In this document: positions 1 through 6,432 of the stretch, piece after piece
Layout of the letters: each line of letters opens with the position of its first letter
Position numbering within the stretch: position 1 is the first letter of the stretch
From: Acuticoccus sp039189655
GTDB lineage: Bacteria > Pseudomonadota > Alphaproteobacteria > Rhizobiales > Amorphaceae
Direction: 5' to 3'
DNA length: 8,311 nt
Assembly (NCBI GenBank): GCA_039189655.1
Contig: JBCCYN010000179.1
Span: forward strand, 1-8,311
Made by a program: the position numbers and the translations under genes
The notes under the pieces: model-generated
The model's input: the letters and a program-made list of their open reading frames with translations, nothing else
The model's database searches: none
What the model was told of the DNA's origin: nothing

Positions 1-382
1 ACGATGCGATGGGCGGGTTTTTCATGGCAAAGGCTTCCGCGCGGCCCATCACGATGCAGTTGGTGATGATCAGCCCGACGAAAACCGAGAGCGTTTTGGA
101 GATGTCGTAGGCGTAGGCCTTAAGCACCTGATCCACCATGATCACCAGCGAGGCGATGATCACCATCTGGACGATGATGCGGATGGAGCCGGGGATCTGG
201 TTCCTCAGCACCGAGATGAACATGGACGAAAAGCCGGTCACGATCGTCACCGCGATGGCCATCACAAAGGACACCTGCAGCGAGGACGTCACCGCAAGGG
301 CAGAGCAGATCCCCAGCACCTGGAGGGTGATGGGGTTGTTGTCGACCATTGGGTCGATAAGCAGCTTCTTGCGTGTTTGCAT
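1..382 (-). CDS. nqrD: Na+-NQR subunit D (NqrD), N-terminal 127 residues, cut by window edge
   Basis: NqrD is an integral membrane subunit of the Na+-translocating NADH:quinone oxidoreductase. Together with NqrE it holds an intramembrane [2Fe-2S] centre that carries electrons from NqrF toward NqrC. I translated the minus strand from the ATG at 382-380, and 127 codons fit before the edge. The family is about 205-210 residues, so roughly 80 are missing. Recognisable blocks are QVLGICSALAVT (residues 21-32), the stretch from SIRIIVQM to KAYAYDIS (66-95), and LIITNCIVMGRAEAFAMK near 104-121. Cys26 and Cys109 sit in the conserved contexts known to ligate iron in this family. The start lies 2 nt after the nqrC stop, so translation is probably coupled; only a weak purine-rich site (GGGACGG) precedes it. 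Identity is very secure; nqrE and nqrF are expected just outside the window. Confidence 0.96.
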   Translation of the reverse strand, partial: MQTRKKLLIDPMVDNNPITLQVLGICSALAVTSSLQVSFVMAIAVTIVTGFSSMFISVLRNQIPGSIRIIVQMVIIASLVIMVDQVLKAYAYDISKTLSVFVGLIITNCIVMGRAEAFAMKNPPIAS

Positions 383-384
383 CG

Positions 385-1197
385 TCAGACCGTCCCAGCC
401 TTAAGGTTGGCGAGGAAGGGCTCGTAGCCCGCATCACCCATCCAAAAGCGCACCAAGTTATCAACCCCACGTGACGTCAGCGTCGCGCCAGACAGCCCGT
501 CCACGAAATAGTCTTCACCGGCTGGAGGAGGCGTTTTCGCGACGGTGATTTGCAAGGTTCCTTCGTCGTCCCGTAACCGCTTTCCGTTCCAGAGTGCTTT
601 CCAGCGCGGGTTATCCACCTCCGCCCCAAGGCCAGGTGTTTCCGCATGTTGGTAGAACTGCAACCCGAAAATGTCGTTCCCGTTCGCCTCAAGGGCGATA
701 TAGCCGTAGAGCGTTGACCACAGACCATAGCCGTGGAGGGGCAGAACGACTTTGTCGAGGGCGCCCTCGGCATTGCGCAACAAATAAACGGTGACGAAGC
801 GCGCTTGCCGCCCGATGGAGGCGGGATCTTCGGTCAGCGCGACGGACGTGGCCGGATCGTCCGCGGCCGCCCGATCGTCGAAGGTGGCGGCATCGAACTC
901 GTCGGTGAATGTCCCGGTGGCAAGCTCCAGCACATGGGGCTCGAATGCCTGGAACGCGTCCGCCACATCGATCCCGGGCTCGTAGATGCCTGCGACCTGG
1001 AGGATGTTCACCTGCTTGTCGCGCAGCGCGTTGGTTTGCTGGAGAGGGCGCAGCGCCACCGCCGTGGCGGACACCACCATGGACGCGAAAAGGCACAGCG
1101 ACACGGCAACGACCACCGTCTTCGCGGTGGAATCCGGCGGCAGTTCGAGGAAGCGGCGAATAAAGCCTTTGCTGCTCTTTTCAGGCGGCGCGGGCAT
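385..1197 (-). CDS. nqrC: Na+-NQR subunit C (NqrC), covalent-FMN subunit
   Basis: NqrC is the membrane-anchored, periplasm-facing FMN subunit of Na+-NQR. It takes electrons from the NqrD/E Fe-S centre and passes them to NqrB. The 270-residue protein has a short cytoplasmic N-terminus, one transmembrane helix (about residues 26-49) and a soluble FMN-binding domain. The flavinylation motif is DGLSGATLTS (233-242), with Thr239 the expected phosphoester attachment site for FMN. The conserved segments GYGLWSTLYGY (156-166) and ETPGLGAEVD (186-195) also match the family. Length is close to the usual 255-265. The ATG at 1197 is preceded by GGAGG at 1208-1212 with a 10-nt spacer. The gene begins inside nqrB (17-nt overlap), which suggests coupled translation. 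The extra residues appear to be an acidic, Ala-rich insertion around 97-128. Confidence 0.97.
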   Translation of the reverse strand: MPAPPEKSSKGFIRRFLELPPDSTAKTVVVAVSLCLFASMVVSATAVALRPLQQTNALRDKQVNILQVAGIYEPGIDVADAFQAFEPHVLELATGTFTDEFDAATFDDRAAADDPATSVALTEDPASIGRQARFVTVYLLRNAEGALDKVVLPLHGYGLWSTLYGYIALEANGNDIFGLQFYQHAETPGLGAEVDNPRWKALWNGKRLRDDEGTLQITVAKTPPPAGEDYFVDGLSGATLTSRGVDNLVRFWMGDAGYEPFLANLKAGTV

Positions 1198-2392
1198 GGC
1201 GTTTCATCCTCCGCTTGATGTTGGCTTGGACCACAAAGTAGTCGATGAGCGGTGCAAAGACGTTGCCAAACAAGATGGCGAGCATCATCCCCTCCGGGAA
1301 GGCTGGGTTGATCACCCGGATCATGACCACCATCACCCCGATGAGCGCGCCGTAGATGTAGCGACCCACGTTGGTGTGGGATGCCGACACCGGCTCTGTC
1401 ACCATGAAGGCGAGCCCGAAGGCATATCCACCCACCACGAGGTGCCAGTACCATGGCATTGCGAACATCGGGTTGGTCTGAGACCCGATCACGTTGAGCA
1501 ACGTTGAAAAGGCAATCATGCCCACCAGGCAGCCGACGACCAGTCGCCAATTGGCGATTTTAGTTATCAGCAAGAAAGAAAGACCGATAAGGCAGGCAAG
1601 GGTCGAGGTCTCGCCCAGCGACCCTTGAACGGTGCCAAGAAATGCGTCCAGCCAGGTGATGCCGTCGGCGGGAAGGTCCTGATATCCCGAGGATGCCGAC
1701 ACCGAGAGCGCGGTGGCGCCGGAAAAGCCGTCCACCGGTGTCCAGATGGTGTCGCCGGACATGTAGGCGGGATAGGCGAAGTAAAGGAACGCCCGGCCGG
1801 TGAGTGCGGGATTGAGAAAGTTCTTCCCGGTGCCGCCGAAAACTTCTTTGCCGATCACGACGCCGAAGGAGATGCCGAGGGCCACCTGCCACAGCGGCAC
1901 ATCCGGCGGCAGGATCAGCGTATAGAGCATCGAGGTGACCAAAAAGCCCTCGTTCACCTCGTGGCGCCGGATGGTGGCAAAAAGCACTTCCCAAAAGCCG
2001 CCGGCGGCGAGGGTCGTGATGTAGATGGGGAAGAAGTAAAGCGACCCGTGCACCATGTTGGCGAACACGTTGTGGGGGCTGAGGCCGATCCCGAAGAATT
2101 GTAAGATGGTGGCCCGCCAGCCGCCCGAGGCGCCAAGATTCTCCATCGCCGCATTCACCTGGAGGCCGGTATTATACCAGGACATCAGGATGCACGGGAT
2201 GGTGGCGATGACCACGTAGGTCATGATCCGCTTCATATCGATGTAGGACCGCGCGTGGGGGGCGGCGGTCGTCACCGTTTTGGGCGTGAACAAAAAGCTC
2301 TCCACCATCTCGTAGATGGGGAAGTAGCGTTCAGCCTTGCCGCCCTTTTCGAAGTGCGGCTCGATGCTGTCAAAGAAGCTGCGCAGACCCAA
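1181..2392 (-). CDS. nqrB: Na+-NQR subunit B (NqrB), covalent-FMN and quinone-site membrane subunit
   Basis: NqrB is the largest membrane subunit of Na+-NQR. It carries a covalent FMN and riboflavin, contributes to the quinone/inhibitor site and is central to Na+ transport. The 403-residue protein is highly hydrophobic and starts with the family signature GLRSFFDSIEPHF. It keeps FWEVLFATIRRHEVNEGF (133-150), GKEVFGGTGKNFLNPALTGR (181-200) and the flavinylation motif DGFSGATALS (221-230), with Thr227 the predicted FMN attachment residue. MPWYWHLVVGGYAFGLAFM (312-330) and VTEPVSASHTN (331-341) are also typical. The start is TTG at 2392-2390. No ATG lies near, the family N-terminus begins exactly there, and a GAGGG ribosome binding site sits at 2401-2405 with an 8-nt spacer. 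It begins 4 nt after the nqrA stop and overlaps nqrC by 17 nt. Length matches the family norm of about 400-415. Confidence 0.97.
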   Translation of the reverse strand: MGLRSFFDSIEPHFEKGGKAERYFPIYEMVESFLFTPKTVTTAAPHARSYIDMKRIMTYVVIATIPCILMSWYNTGLQVNAAMENLGASGGWRATILQFFGIGLSPHNVFANMVHGSLYFFPIYITTLAAGGFWEVLFATIRRHEVNEGFLVTSMLYTLILPPDVPLWQVALGISFGVVIGKEVFGGTGKNFLNPALTGRAFLYFAYPAYMSGDTIWTPVDGFSGATALSVSASSGYQDLPADGITWLDAFLGTVQGSLGETSTLACLIGLSFLLITKIANWRLVVGCLVGMIAFSTLLNVIGSQTNPMFAMPWYWHLVVGGYAFGLAFMVTEPVSASHTNVGRYIYGALIGVMVVMIRVINPAFPEGMMLAILFGNVFAPLIDYFVVQANIKRRMKRHARAA

Positions 2393-2396
2393 GGGT

Positions 2397-3740
2397 CTAT
2401 CCCTCTTTCTCGATCTTCATCAAACAATCGCGCAGGGCAATGGCGTACTCATATTTCGCCGGACACGCAAAGCCCACCAGTCCCAAATCTTCTTCATCCA
2501 GCTCCAGCGCGCCGAGCGCTTGGGCTGAGTCGGTATCCATCACCAGCAGCGCCCGCAAGAGCTGCGTGGGCAGGTAGTCCTGCGGCATCAACTGCTCGAA
2601 GGTGCCGATGGGCACCATCGCGCGGCGGCCGCCGTTGAGGTTTGACGTCAAAGGATAAAGCTTCTTTGACAGCGCCGAGCCCAGAACCGGCTGGAGCGCA
2701 TACTTTGATGGCATGGGGCGGATCCACCCCATGGGTATTTGCTTGTGGTCTTCTTCAATGGCCGTGATCTGCCGGGCATAGCGGCCCACGTAAGCGCTCT
2801 CCCCGTCCCCGGCGCGCCCACTCAAGATGGACCCGGAAATGAGCCGCACTGGCACGGAATTGTCGATTCCGCCGGCCACGAGCTGCGCCATGGACGCGCC
2901 CATCAATGTGCGCACGAGGCGCGGCCGTTCGCACAATGGCCCGGAAATGGCGATCACGCGCGACGAATCGATGGAGCCGTGGAGCAGGAGGTGCCCGATG
3001 GCGATGACGTCGTGATACCAGATGTTCCACACCATCCGATCCGAGCTGGGCGGATCGAGAAAGTGCATGTGCGTGCCCGGCAGACCAGCCGGATGGGGTC
3101 CTGAAAAGACCACATCTTCCACGCCCTCCACATCACCTCCGGGAACGCCGTCACCGTCACCGCGGCACAAATACGTGGTCCCTTCAGTAAGCTGCGCCAC
3201 AGCTTGGAGGCCTTTTAAGAACTCTTCTTTGGCCGAACCGATGATGACTGCGGGATCTGGCGCCAGCGGCTCGGTGTCCATCGCGGTTACGTAGATGGCG
3301 GCGGGGCGCATGTCCGGTTCAGGCACTTTTGAGTAGGGGCGCGTGCGAAAGGATGTCCACAATCCCGCTGCGCAAAGGCGCGAGACCAGGCCGTCCACCG
3401 TGCTGATGTCCCCAACGTTCGAAAAATCCACCGGCGTCGCCGCGTCCGGATCCACTTCGATTTCGACGCTTATCAAAACCCGGCGTTCGCCGCGATTGAC
3501 CGCTTTGACGCGCCCGGAAACCGGGGAGACCACAGCAACGTCAGGGGTGTCCTTGTGCGCGAAAACCGGCGCGCCGGCGGCCACCACGTCGCCGTCCTGG
3601 ACCGCAAGGCGGGGTTTCAGGCCCAAATAGTCGGCGCCCAGCAGGGCCACCGTGTCCACCTGCGGCCCGTCGGAGATCTCCTGCACCGGCGAACCTCGCA
3701 CCGGTAGGTTTAGACCCTTTTTAAATCGAAAGCGCTGCAA
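2397..3740 (-). CDS. nqrA: Na+-NQR subunit A (NqrA), cytoplasmic subunit
   Basis: NqrA is the peripheral cytoplasmic subunit of Na+-NQR that docks on NqrB; it has been implicated in quinone interaction. At 447 residues it equals the family length. The N-terminus (KKGLNLPVRGSP, 7-18) leads into a barrel-sandwich region (about 40-98). Conserved blocks follow: GPHPAGLPGTHMHFLDP (214-230), ISGSILSG (301-308), PIGTFEQLMPQDYLPTQLL (377-395) and the C-terminal CPAKYEYA (426-433). The start is TTG at 3740-3738. An in-frame stop lies five codons further upstream and none of those codons can initiate, while starting later would remove the conserved N-terminus. A weak purine-rich site (GAAGAG, 3747-3752) precedes it. 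It is the first gene of the nqr operon and is transcribed divergently from apbE. Confidence 0.96.
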   Translation of the reverse strand: MQRFRFKKGLNLPVRGSPVQEISDGPQVDTVALLGADYLGLKPRLAVQDGDVVAAGAPVFAHKDTPDVAVVSPVSGRVKAVNRGERRVLISVEIEVDPDAATPVDFSNVGDISTVDGLVSRLCAAGLWTSFRTRPYSKVPEPDMRPAAIYVTAMDTEPLAPDPAVIIGSAKEEFLKGLQAVAQLTEGTTYLCRGDGDGVPGGDVEGVEDVVFSGPHPAGLPGTHMHFLDPPSSDRMVWNIWYHDVIAIGHLLLHGSIDSSRVIAISGPLCERPRLVRTLMGASMAQLVAGGIDNSVPVRLISGSILSGRAGDGESAYVGRYARQITAIEEDHKQIPMGWIRPMPSKYALQPVLGSALSKKLYPLTSNLNGGRRAMVPIGTFEQLMPQDYLPTQLLRALLVMDTDSAQALGALELDEEDLGLVGFACPAKYEYAIALRDCLMKIEKEG

Positions 3741-3945
3741 GGTACTCTCTTCGAATTATCTTCGCGGTGCGGGTAAGGCAGGTGCGACCGCTTCTTATTC
3801 CAGGGTCTTAAATCGAGTAAGCCCGCGAGCCCAGTCCCCCCATCGTTTCGCGAGCAGGTTTTGTCGAAGTGAGAGCCCATCGGCGGAATTGACAGACTGA
3901 TCGGCATCGAACAGGAGTGGGTCAAATCAAGCTTGGTTCACAATC
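3741..3945. promoter_or_regulatory. Divergent intergenic region between nqrA and apbE
   Basis: This 205-bp stretch separates two divergently transcribed units (nqrABCD leftward, apbE-nqrM rightward), so it must contain the control region of both unless apbE is driven from elsewhere. I found no convincing sigma-70 pair. A perfect TTGACA lies at 3889-3894 on the plus strand but has no good -10 element 16-18 bp downstream. A GATAAT lies at 3755-3760 on the minus strand but is too close to the nqrA start and lacks a -35. A 14-nt near-palindrome, AATCAAGCTTGGTT (3925-3938, one non-Watson-Crick pair), sits 7 nt before the apbE start and could be an operator or chance. Open frames here overlap gene starts out of frame and look non-coding. 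Confidence 0.5.
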
Positions 3946-4998
3946 ATGGCGCGCATTTTAACCGTCGGCGTGGTGCTCTTGCTCGTGGCCTGCCAGCAGG
4001 ACGCCGTCACGCTGCGTCTGAGCGGCGAGACCATGGGCACCACCTATAACATCACCATTGTGGATAAGGGTGCGAGCTTGAACGAGGATGACGTCCAGGC
4101 TGCCGTGGACGCGACCCTTGCCGAAGTCAACGCCGCAATGTCCAATTGGGACCCCAATTCAGAAGTTTCGCAATTTAATGCGCACAAGAGTACTGAGCCG
4201 TTCGAAGTGTCGGCGGCCCTTGCAAAGGTCATGGCGGCGGCAAATGACGTTCACGAAAACAGCGATGGTCAGTTTGATGTCACGCTGGGGCCCCTCATAG
4301 AGCTTTGGGGATTTGGCGCGCGCGATGCCGATAGCCCGGTGCCGTCCGATGACGCCATTTCGGAGGCGCTCGCGTCGGTGGGGCAAACCGCGACGCTGGA
4401 ATTGGTGGGCGAGGAACCGCGCACCCTCACCAAGACGAAGTTTCCCGAAACCACCGTTTATCTGGCGGCTATTGCCAAGGGTTACGGGGTCGACGAGGTG
4501 GCTGCGACGCTGGAGGGGTTGGGCGTCACCGACTACATGGTGGAGATTGGCGGCGACCTTGTCACATCCGGCGAGAATCCCGACGGCAGGGCCTGGCGGG
4601 TGGGGGTGGAGCGGCCCGACGCGCAGACCCGGCCGCTCGATGACCAGTCCAAGAAGGTTGAGCGGCTGGTGGATCTGACTGACCTGGGGCTGGCCACGTC
4701 GGGCGATTATCGCAACTATTTCGAACAGGATGGCGTTCGCTATTCCCACATCATCGACGCCCAAACCGGCCGCCCCATCACCCACAACACGGCGTCGGTT
4801 ACGGTAGTTGCCGACAACGCCATGCTTGCCGATGCCTGGGCTACGGCGCTCCTTGCCGTTGGTCAGGAGCGGGGTCTTGCGCTATCTGAGGAACACGAGC
4901 TTGCGGCCATGTTCATCACACGCGATATGTCCGAAGAAGAAATGCAATTCGTCACCACGGCAAACGCGAAGTTCGAAGCGCTGCAGGTGGATCAGTAA
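3946..4998 (+). CDS. apbE: ApbE: FAD:protein FMN transferase, lipoprotein
   Basis: ApbE uses FAD to attach FMN through a phosphoester bond to threonine in a D-x-x-S/T-G-A-T motif, releasing AMP. The obvious substrates are NqrB and NqrC encoded just upstream on the other strand. The 350-residue protein starts with a short signal peptide ending in a lipobox (LVAC, Cys16), so it should be an anchored lipoprotein facing the periplasm, where the Nqr threonines are modified. Family motifs in order: GETMGTTYNI (27-36), MSNWDPNSEVSQFN (65-78), FDVTLGPL (110-117), AAIAKGYGVDEV (174-185), EIGGDL (200-205), ATSGDYRNY (250-258), SHIIDAQTGRP (267-277) and ADAWATAL (295-302), where Asp296 is the expected Mg2+ ligand. 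The ATG has no close Shine-Dalgarno; an AGGAG at 3913-3917 is too distant. nqrM follows 15 nt downstream. Length and motifs indicate a complete, active enzyme. Confidence 0.95.
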   Translation: MARILTVGVVLLLVACQQDAVTLRLSGETMGTTYNITIVDKGASLNEDDVQAAVDATLAEVNAAMSNWDPNSEVSQFNAHKSTEPFEVSAALAKVMAAANDVHENSDGQFDVTLGPLIELWGFGARDADSPVPSDDAISEALASVGQTATLELVGEEPRTLTKTKFPETTVYLAAIAKGYGVDEVAATLEGLGVTDYMVEIGGDLVTSGENPDGRAWRVGVERPDAQTRPLDDQSKKVERLVDLTDLGLATSGDYRNYFEQDGVRYSHIIDAQTGRPITHNTASVTVVADNAMLADAWATALLAVGQERGLALSEEHELAAMFITRDMSEEEMQFVTTANAKFEALQVDQ

Positions 4999-5013
4999 CG
5001 GAGTCTAGCCGAC

Positions 5014-5259
5014 GTGGCGACTTTCATCCTTGCGTTCTTGCTCCTCACCCTCATCACCGCGGGGATGTCGCTGGGCGTCATTTTCATGGGGAAGCGGATC
5101 AAAGGGAGCTGTGGCGGGTTAAACGCCATCTCCGGCGCCGACCGCTGCATGGTCTGCCAGAAGGAAGTCGACCCCAACAGCCCGCTGCGAGATCAACTGC
5201 AGTGCCCGCGGGCGCGGAAGAAGGTTTCGCTCTCTTCCCTCGCCTCGCCCCAGAGCTAG
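5014..5259 (+). CDS. nqrM: NqrM (DUF539), Na+-NQR maturation factor
   Basis: NqrM is a small membrane protein needed for maturation of Na+-NQR; it is thought to deliver iron for the NqrD/NqrE Fe-S centre. The 81-residue product has one N-terminal transmembrane helix (about 3-25), then the family signature GKRIKGSCGGLN (26-37) and a cysteine cluster CMVC (45-48). The cysteines are Cys33, Cys45, Cys48 and Cys64, the expected set of four. The C-terminal tail after Cys64 is basic then serine-rich and not distinctive. The start is GTG at 5014, with GGAG at 5000-5003 and a 10-nt spacer; it follows the apbE stop by 15 nt, so the two are cotranscribed. It is a dedicated partner of the nqr operon, here divergent from it. 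Confidence 0.92.
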   Translation: MATFILAFLLLTLITAGMSLGVIFMGKRIKGSCGGLNAISGADRCMVCQKEVDPNSPLRDQLQCPRARKKVSLSSLASPQS

Positions 5260-5276
5260 GTTCTTGGCGCGGCTGT

Positions 5277-5296
5277 TTAAAACGCCGTCGGCGTCT
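5277..5296 (-). terminator. Terminator-like hairpin after the small minus-strand membrane gene
   Basis: Read on the minus strand, a stem ACGCC/GGCGT with a 3-nt loop is followed at once by a run of T then A (TTTTAA), the form of a small Rho-independent terminator. It lies about 35 nt beyond the stop of the gene at 5330-5527 and 18 nt beyond the nqrM stop on the other strand, so it might serve both. The stem is only 5-6 bp, hence moderate confidence. Confidence 0.4.
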
Positions 5297-5329
5297 TGGC
5301 GCCATTAAGGGTCGTCTACCGGCCGCGCT

Positions 5330-5527
5330 TCAGCCGCTCCACCCTGGCACCACCGGTATAAAGCCCAGCGCCAGCAGGCAAATTGCTGCCACGGATCCGA
5401 ATACCCACGCCTTCCAGGCCGGCCCTTCGGACTTCCAAACCTTTCGATACTGGTATCCGGCAATCACGGCGACGACAAAAAGCACCGTTGCGATGGTCGG
5501 GGTGAGTTGAAGCTGGCTGATGGACAG
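5330..5527 (-). CDS. Small two-helix membrane protein, unknown function, rare start codon
   Basis: I do not recognise this protein. On the minus strand an open frame of 65 codons encodes a compact hydrophobic protein with two likely transmembrane helices (about 11-27 and 40-60). The loop between them is basic and tryptophan-containing (RKVWKSEGPAWKAW, 28-41), so by the positive-inside rule the loop would be cytoplasmic and both ends outside. It ends in VVPGWSG. No ATG, GTG or TTG occurs at the expected 5' end. A strong GGAGG (5535-5539) is spaced 7 nt from CTG (5527-5525) and 4 nt from ATT (5530-5528); a GTG at 5485 would give 51 residues and cut most of the region before helix 1. G or C at third codon positions is about 70%, like real genes nearby. 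A terminator-like hairpin follows. It is convergent with nqrM and divergent from the CBS gene. Confidence 0.6.
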   Translation of the reverse strand: MSISQLQLTPTIATVLFVVAVIAGYQYRKVWKSEGPAWKAWVFGSVAAICLLALGFIPVVPGWSG

Positions 5528-5534
5528 AATGGTT

Positions 5535-5539
5535 CCTCC
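5535..5539 (-). promoter_or_regulatory. Ribosome binding site of the small membrane gene
   Basis: GGAGG on the minus strand, a full Shine-Dalgarno core, lies 7 nt before a CTG and 4 nt before an ATT. It is the main reason to place the start of the small membrane gene here although no standard start codon is present. Confidence 0.55.
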
Positions 5540-5590
5540 AAAGAGCGTTTTGCGGTAAAGTACTGTTTCGAATTTTGCTAATGAGCAACA

Positions 5591-5595
5591 AGGAG
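5591..5595 (+). promoter_or_regulatory. Ribosome binding site of the CBS-domain gene
   Basis: AGGAG with a 9-nt spacer to the GTG at 5605. It supports that GTG over the internal ATG at 5641, which has no purine-rich site in front. Confidence 0.65.
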
Positions 5596-5604
5596 TGAAT
5601 TAAG

Positions 5605-6126
5605 GTGCCGGCATCGTACCAAGCTCCCAACGCCAAAGATATGTCCCGCGAGACGACGGTTAGTCAGTCCGTGCAGACAAATGTGGCCACAGAAAATTCT
5701 ACGGTCCAGCAAGTCATTGATCATAAGGGGAGCGGCGTCTTTACGATATCGCCGGACGACACCATCGCCGCGGCAGTGGTCATCTTGCGCGACAAGCGCA
5801 TTGGCGCGCTGGTGGTGGCCGATGGTGAGGGCAAGATGCATGGGATCCTGTCTGAACGGGATATTGTGCGAAAACTTGCCGAGACGCCGGGCCAGACGCT
5901 GCCGCAGACCGTTGCGGAAAACATGACCCGCGACGTGGTTACCTGCGGCCTCGGCGACCCACTCATCCTGGTGCTCCGCCGAATGACCGAAGGCCGGTTC
6001 AGGCACATGCCCGTGCTGGAGGACGGCAAGCTTCGCGGCATGCTCACCATCGGCGATGTCATCGACTACCGGCTCAAAGAGCTCGAGTACGAAGCGCTTC
6101 AACTCAAACAGATGATTGTGGGTTAG
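5605..6126 (+). CDS. CBS-pair domain protein
   Basis: A cytoplasmic stand-alone CBS (Bateman) module. Such proteins bind adenosine nucleotides or related ligands and act as energy or ionic-strength sensors, but the partner of this one is unknown. The 173-residue protein has a 30-residue polar N-terminal extension rich in Ser, Thr and Gln, then CBS1 (about 33-95, ending in GILSERDIVRKL 80-91) and CBS2 (about 104-162, ending in RGMLTIGDVIDYRL 144-157). The motifs SERD (83-86) and TIGD (148-151) are the usual phosphate/ribose-contacting positions. A helical tail (157-173) closes the protein. Common single-module relatives are about 140-150 residues, so the N-terminal extension is an addition. 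The GTG start is chosen from the AGGAG at 5591-5595. It stands alone on the plus strand, between the nqr assembly genes and the convergent nuoH. Confidence 0.85.
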   Translation: MPASYQAPNAKDMSRETTVSQSVQTNVATENSTVQQVIDHKGSGVFTISPDDTIAAAVVILRDKRIGALVVADGEGKMHGILSERDIVRKLAETPGQTLPQTVAENMTRDVVTCGLGDPLILVLRRMTEGRFRHMPVLEDGKLRGMLTIGDVIDYRLKELEYEALQLKQMIVG

Positions 6127-6137
6127 AGCGCGTTTCA

Positions 6138-6225
6138 GCGACATGGGATCAGGTCGCGAGTAGAACAGCGCGGAAAGACAGAAACTTCGAGTGTGTTGGG
6201 CGATCCCATGATCGCGTGTTGTGCT
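6138..6225. repeat. Imperfect inverted repeat in the gap after the CBS gene
   Basis: The left arm GCGACATGGGATC (6138-6150) is complementary to the right arm GATCCCATGATCGC (6212-6225) with a single bulged A at 6221, giving 13 paired bases around a 61-nt centre. It starts 12 nt after the CBS stop codon. It may be an intergenic repeat element or a structured 3' end; there is no T-run, so it is not a standard terminator. Confidence 0.45.
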
Positions 6226-6410
6226 CCCGCTGTCGTTTCCAAGAGGGTTGTTCATACCGGCGTGGCCACGGGGCACCGTGCCAAAACTCTCCCGCCTCGT
6301 TCCATCGTCCCGGGTATCGCCTGATGCCTCAAGGGACGCTTCGCTCTTTGCCCTTGACCCATTAGGCGATGCGCGGGCTTGAAAAAAGTGTCGGCTCCGG
6401 AAGAACGTCG

Positions 6411-6432
6411 CTTTTTGGTGTCCCACCAAAAG
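6411..6432. terminator. Hairpin between convergent genes, possible transcription end for nuoH or the CBS gene
   Basis: TTTTGGTG (6413-6420) and CACCAAAA (6424-6431) form an 8-bp perfect stem with a 3-nt loop, extendable by one pair. It lies 36 nt beyond the nuoH stop in the nuoH direction. Neither strand has a clean T-run after the stem, so a Rho-independent role is uncertain; it could be a bidirectional mRNA 3'-end structure. Confidence 0.35.

Noticed and set aside
1625..2104. 159-codon plus-strand frame over nqrB
   Set aside because: Antisense to a certain nqrB; composition is Gly/His/Arg-rich with no family resemblance.
3889..3894. Perfect TTGACA upstream of apbE
   Set aside because: No -10-like hexamer at 16-18 bp spacing, so I do not call a promoter.
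3710..3925. 71-codon minus-strand frame in the nqrA upstream region
   Set aside because: It enters nqrA in another frame, has no ribosome binding site and no recognisable features.
4159..4785. 208-codon minus-strand frame over apbE
   Set aside because: Antisense to apbE, whose motifs are continuous; no independent start signal or recognisable domain.
5202..5510. 102-codon plus-strand frame after nqrM
   Set aside because: Overlaps the nqrM 3' end out of frame and lies antisense to the small membrane gene, whose translation is far more protein-like.
5581..5598. Five-codon leader frame (MSNKE) overlapping the CBS ribosome binding site
   Set aside because: Too short and without its own ribosome binding site; a chance ATG is the simplest reading.
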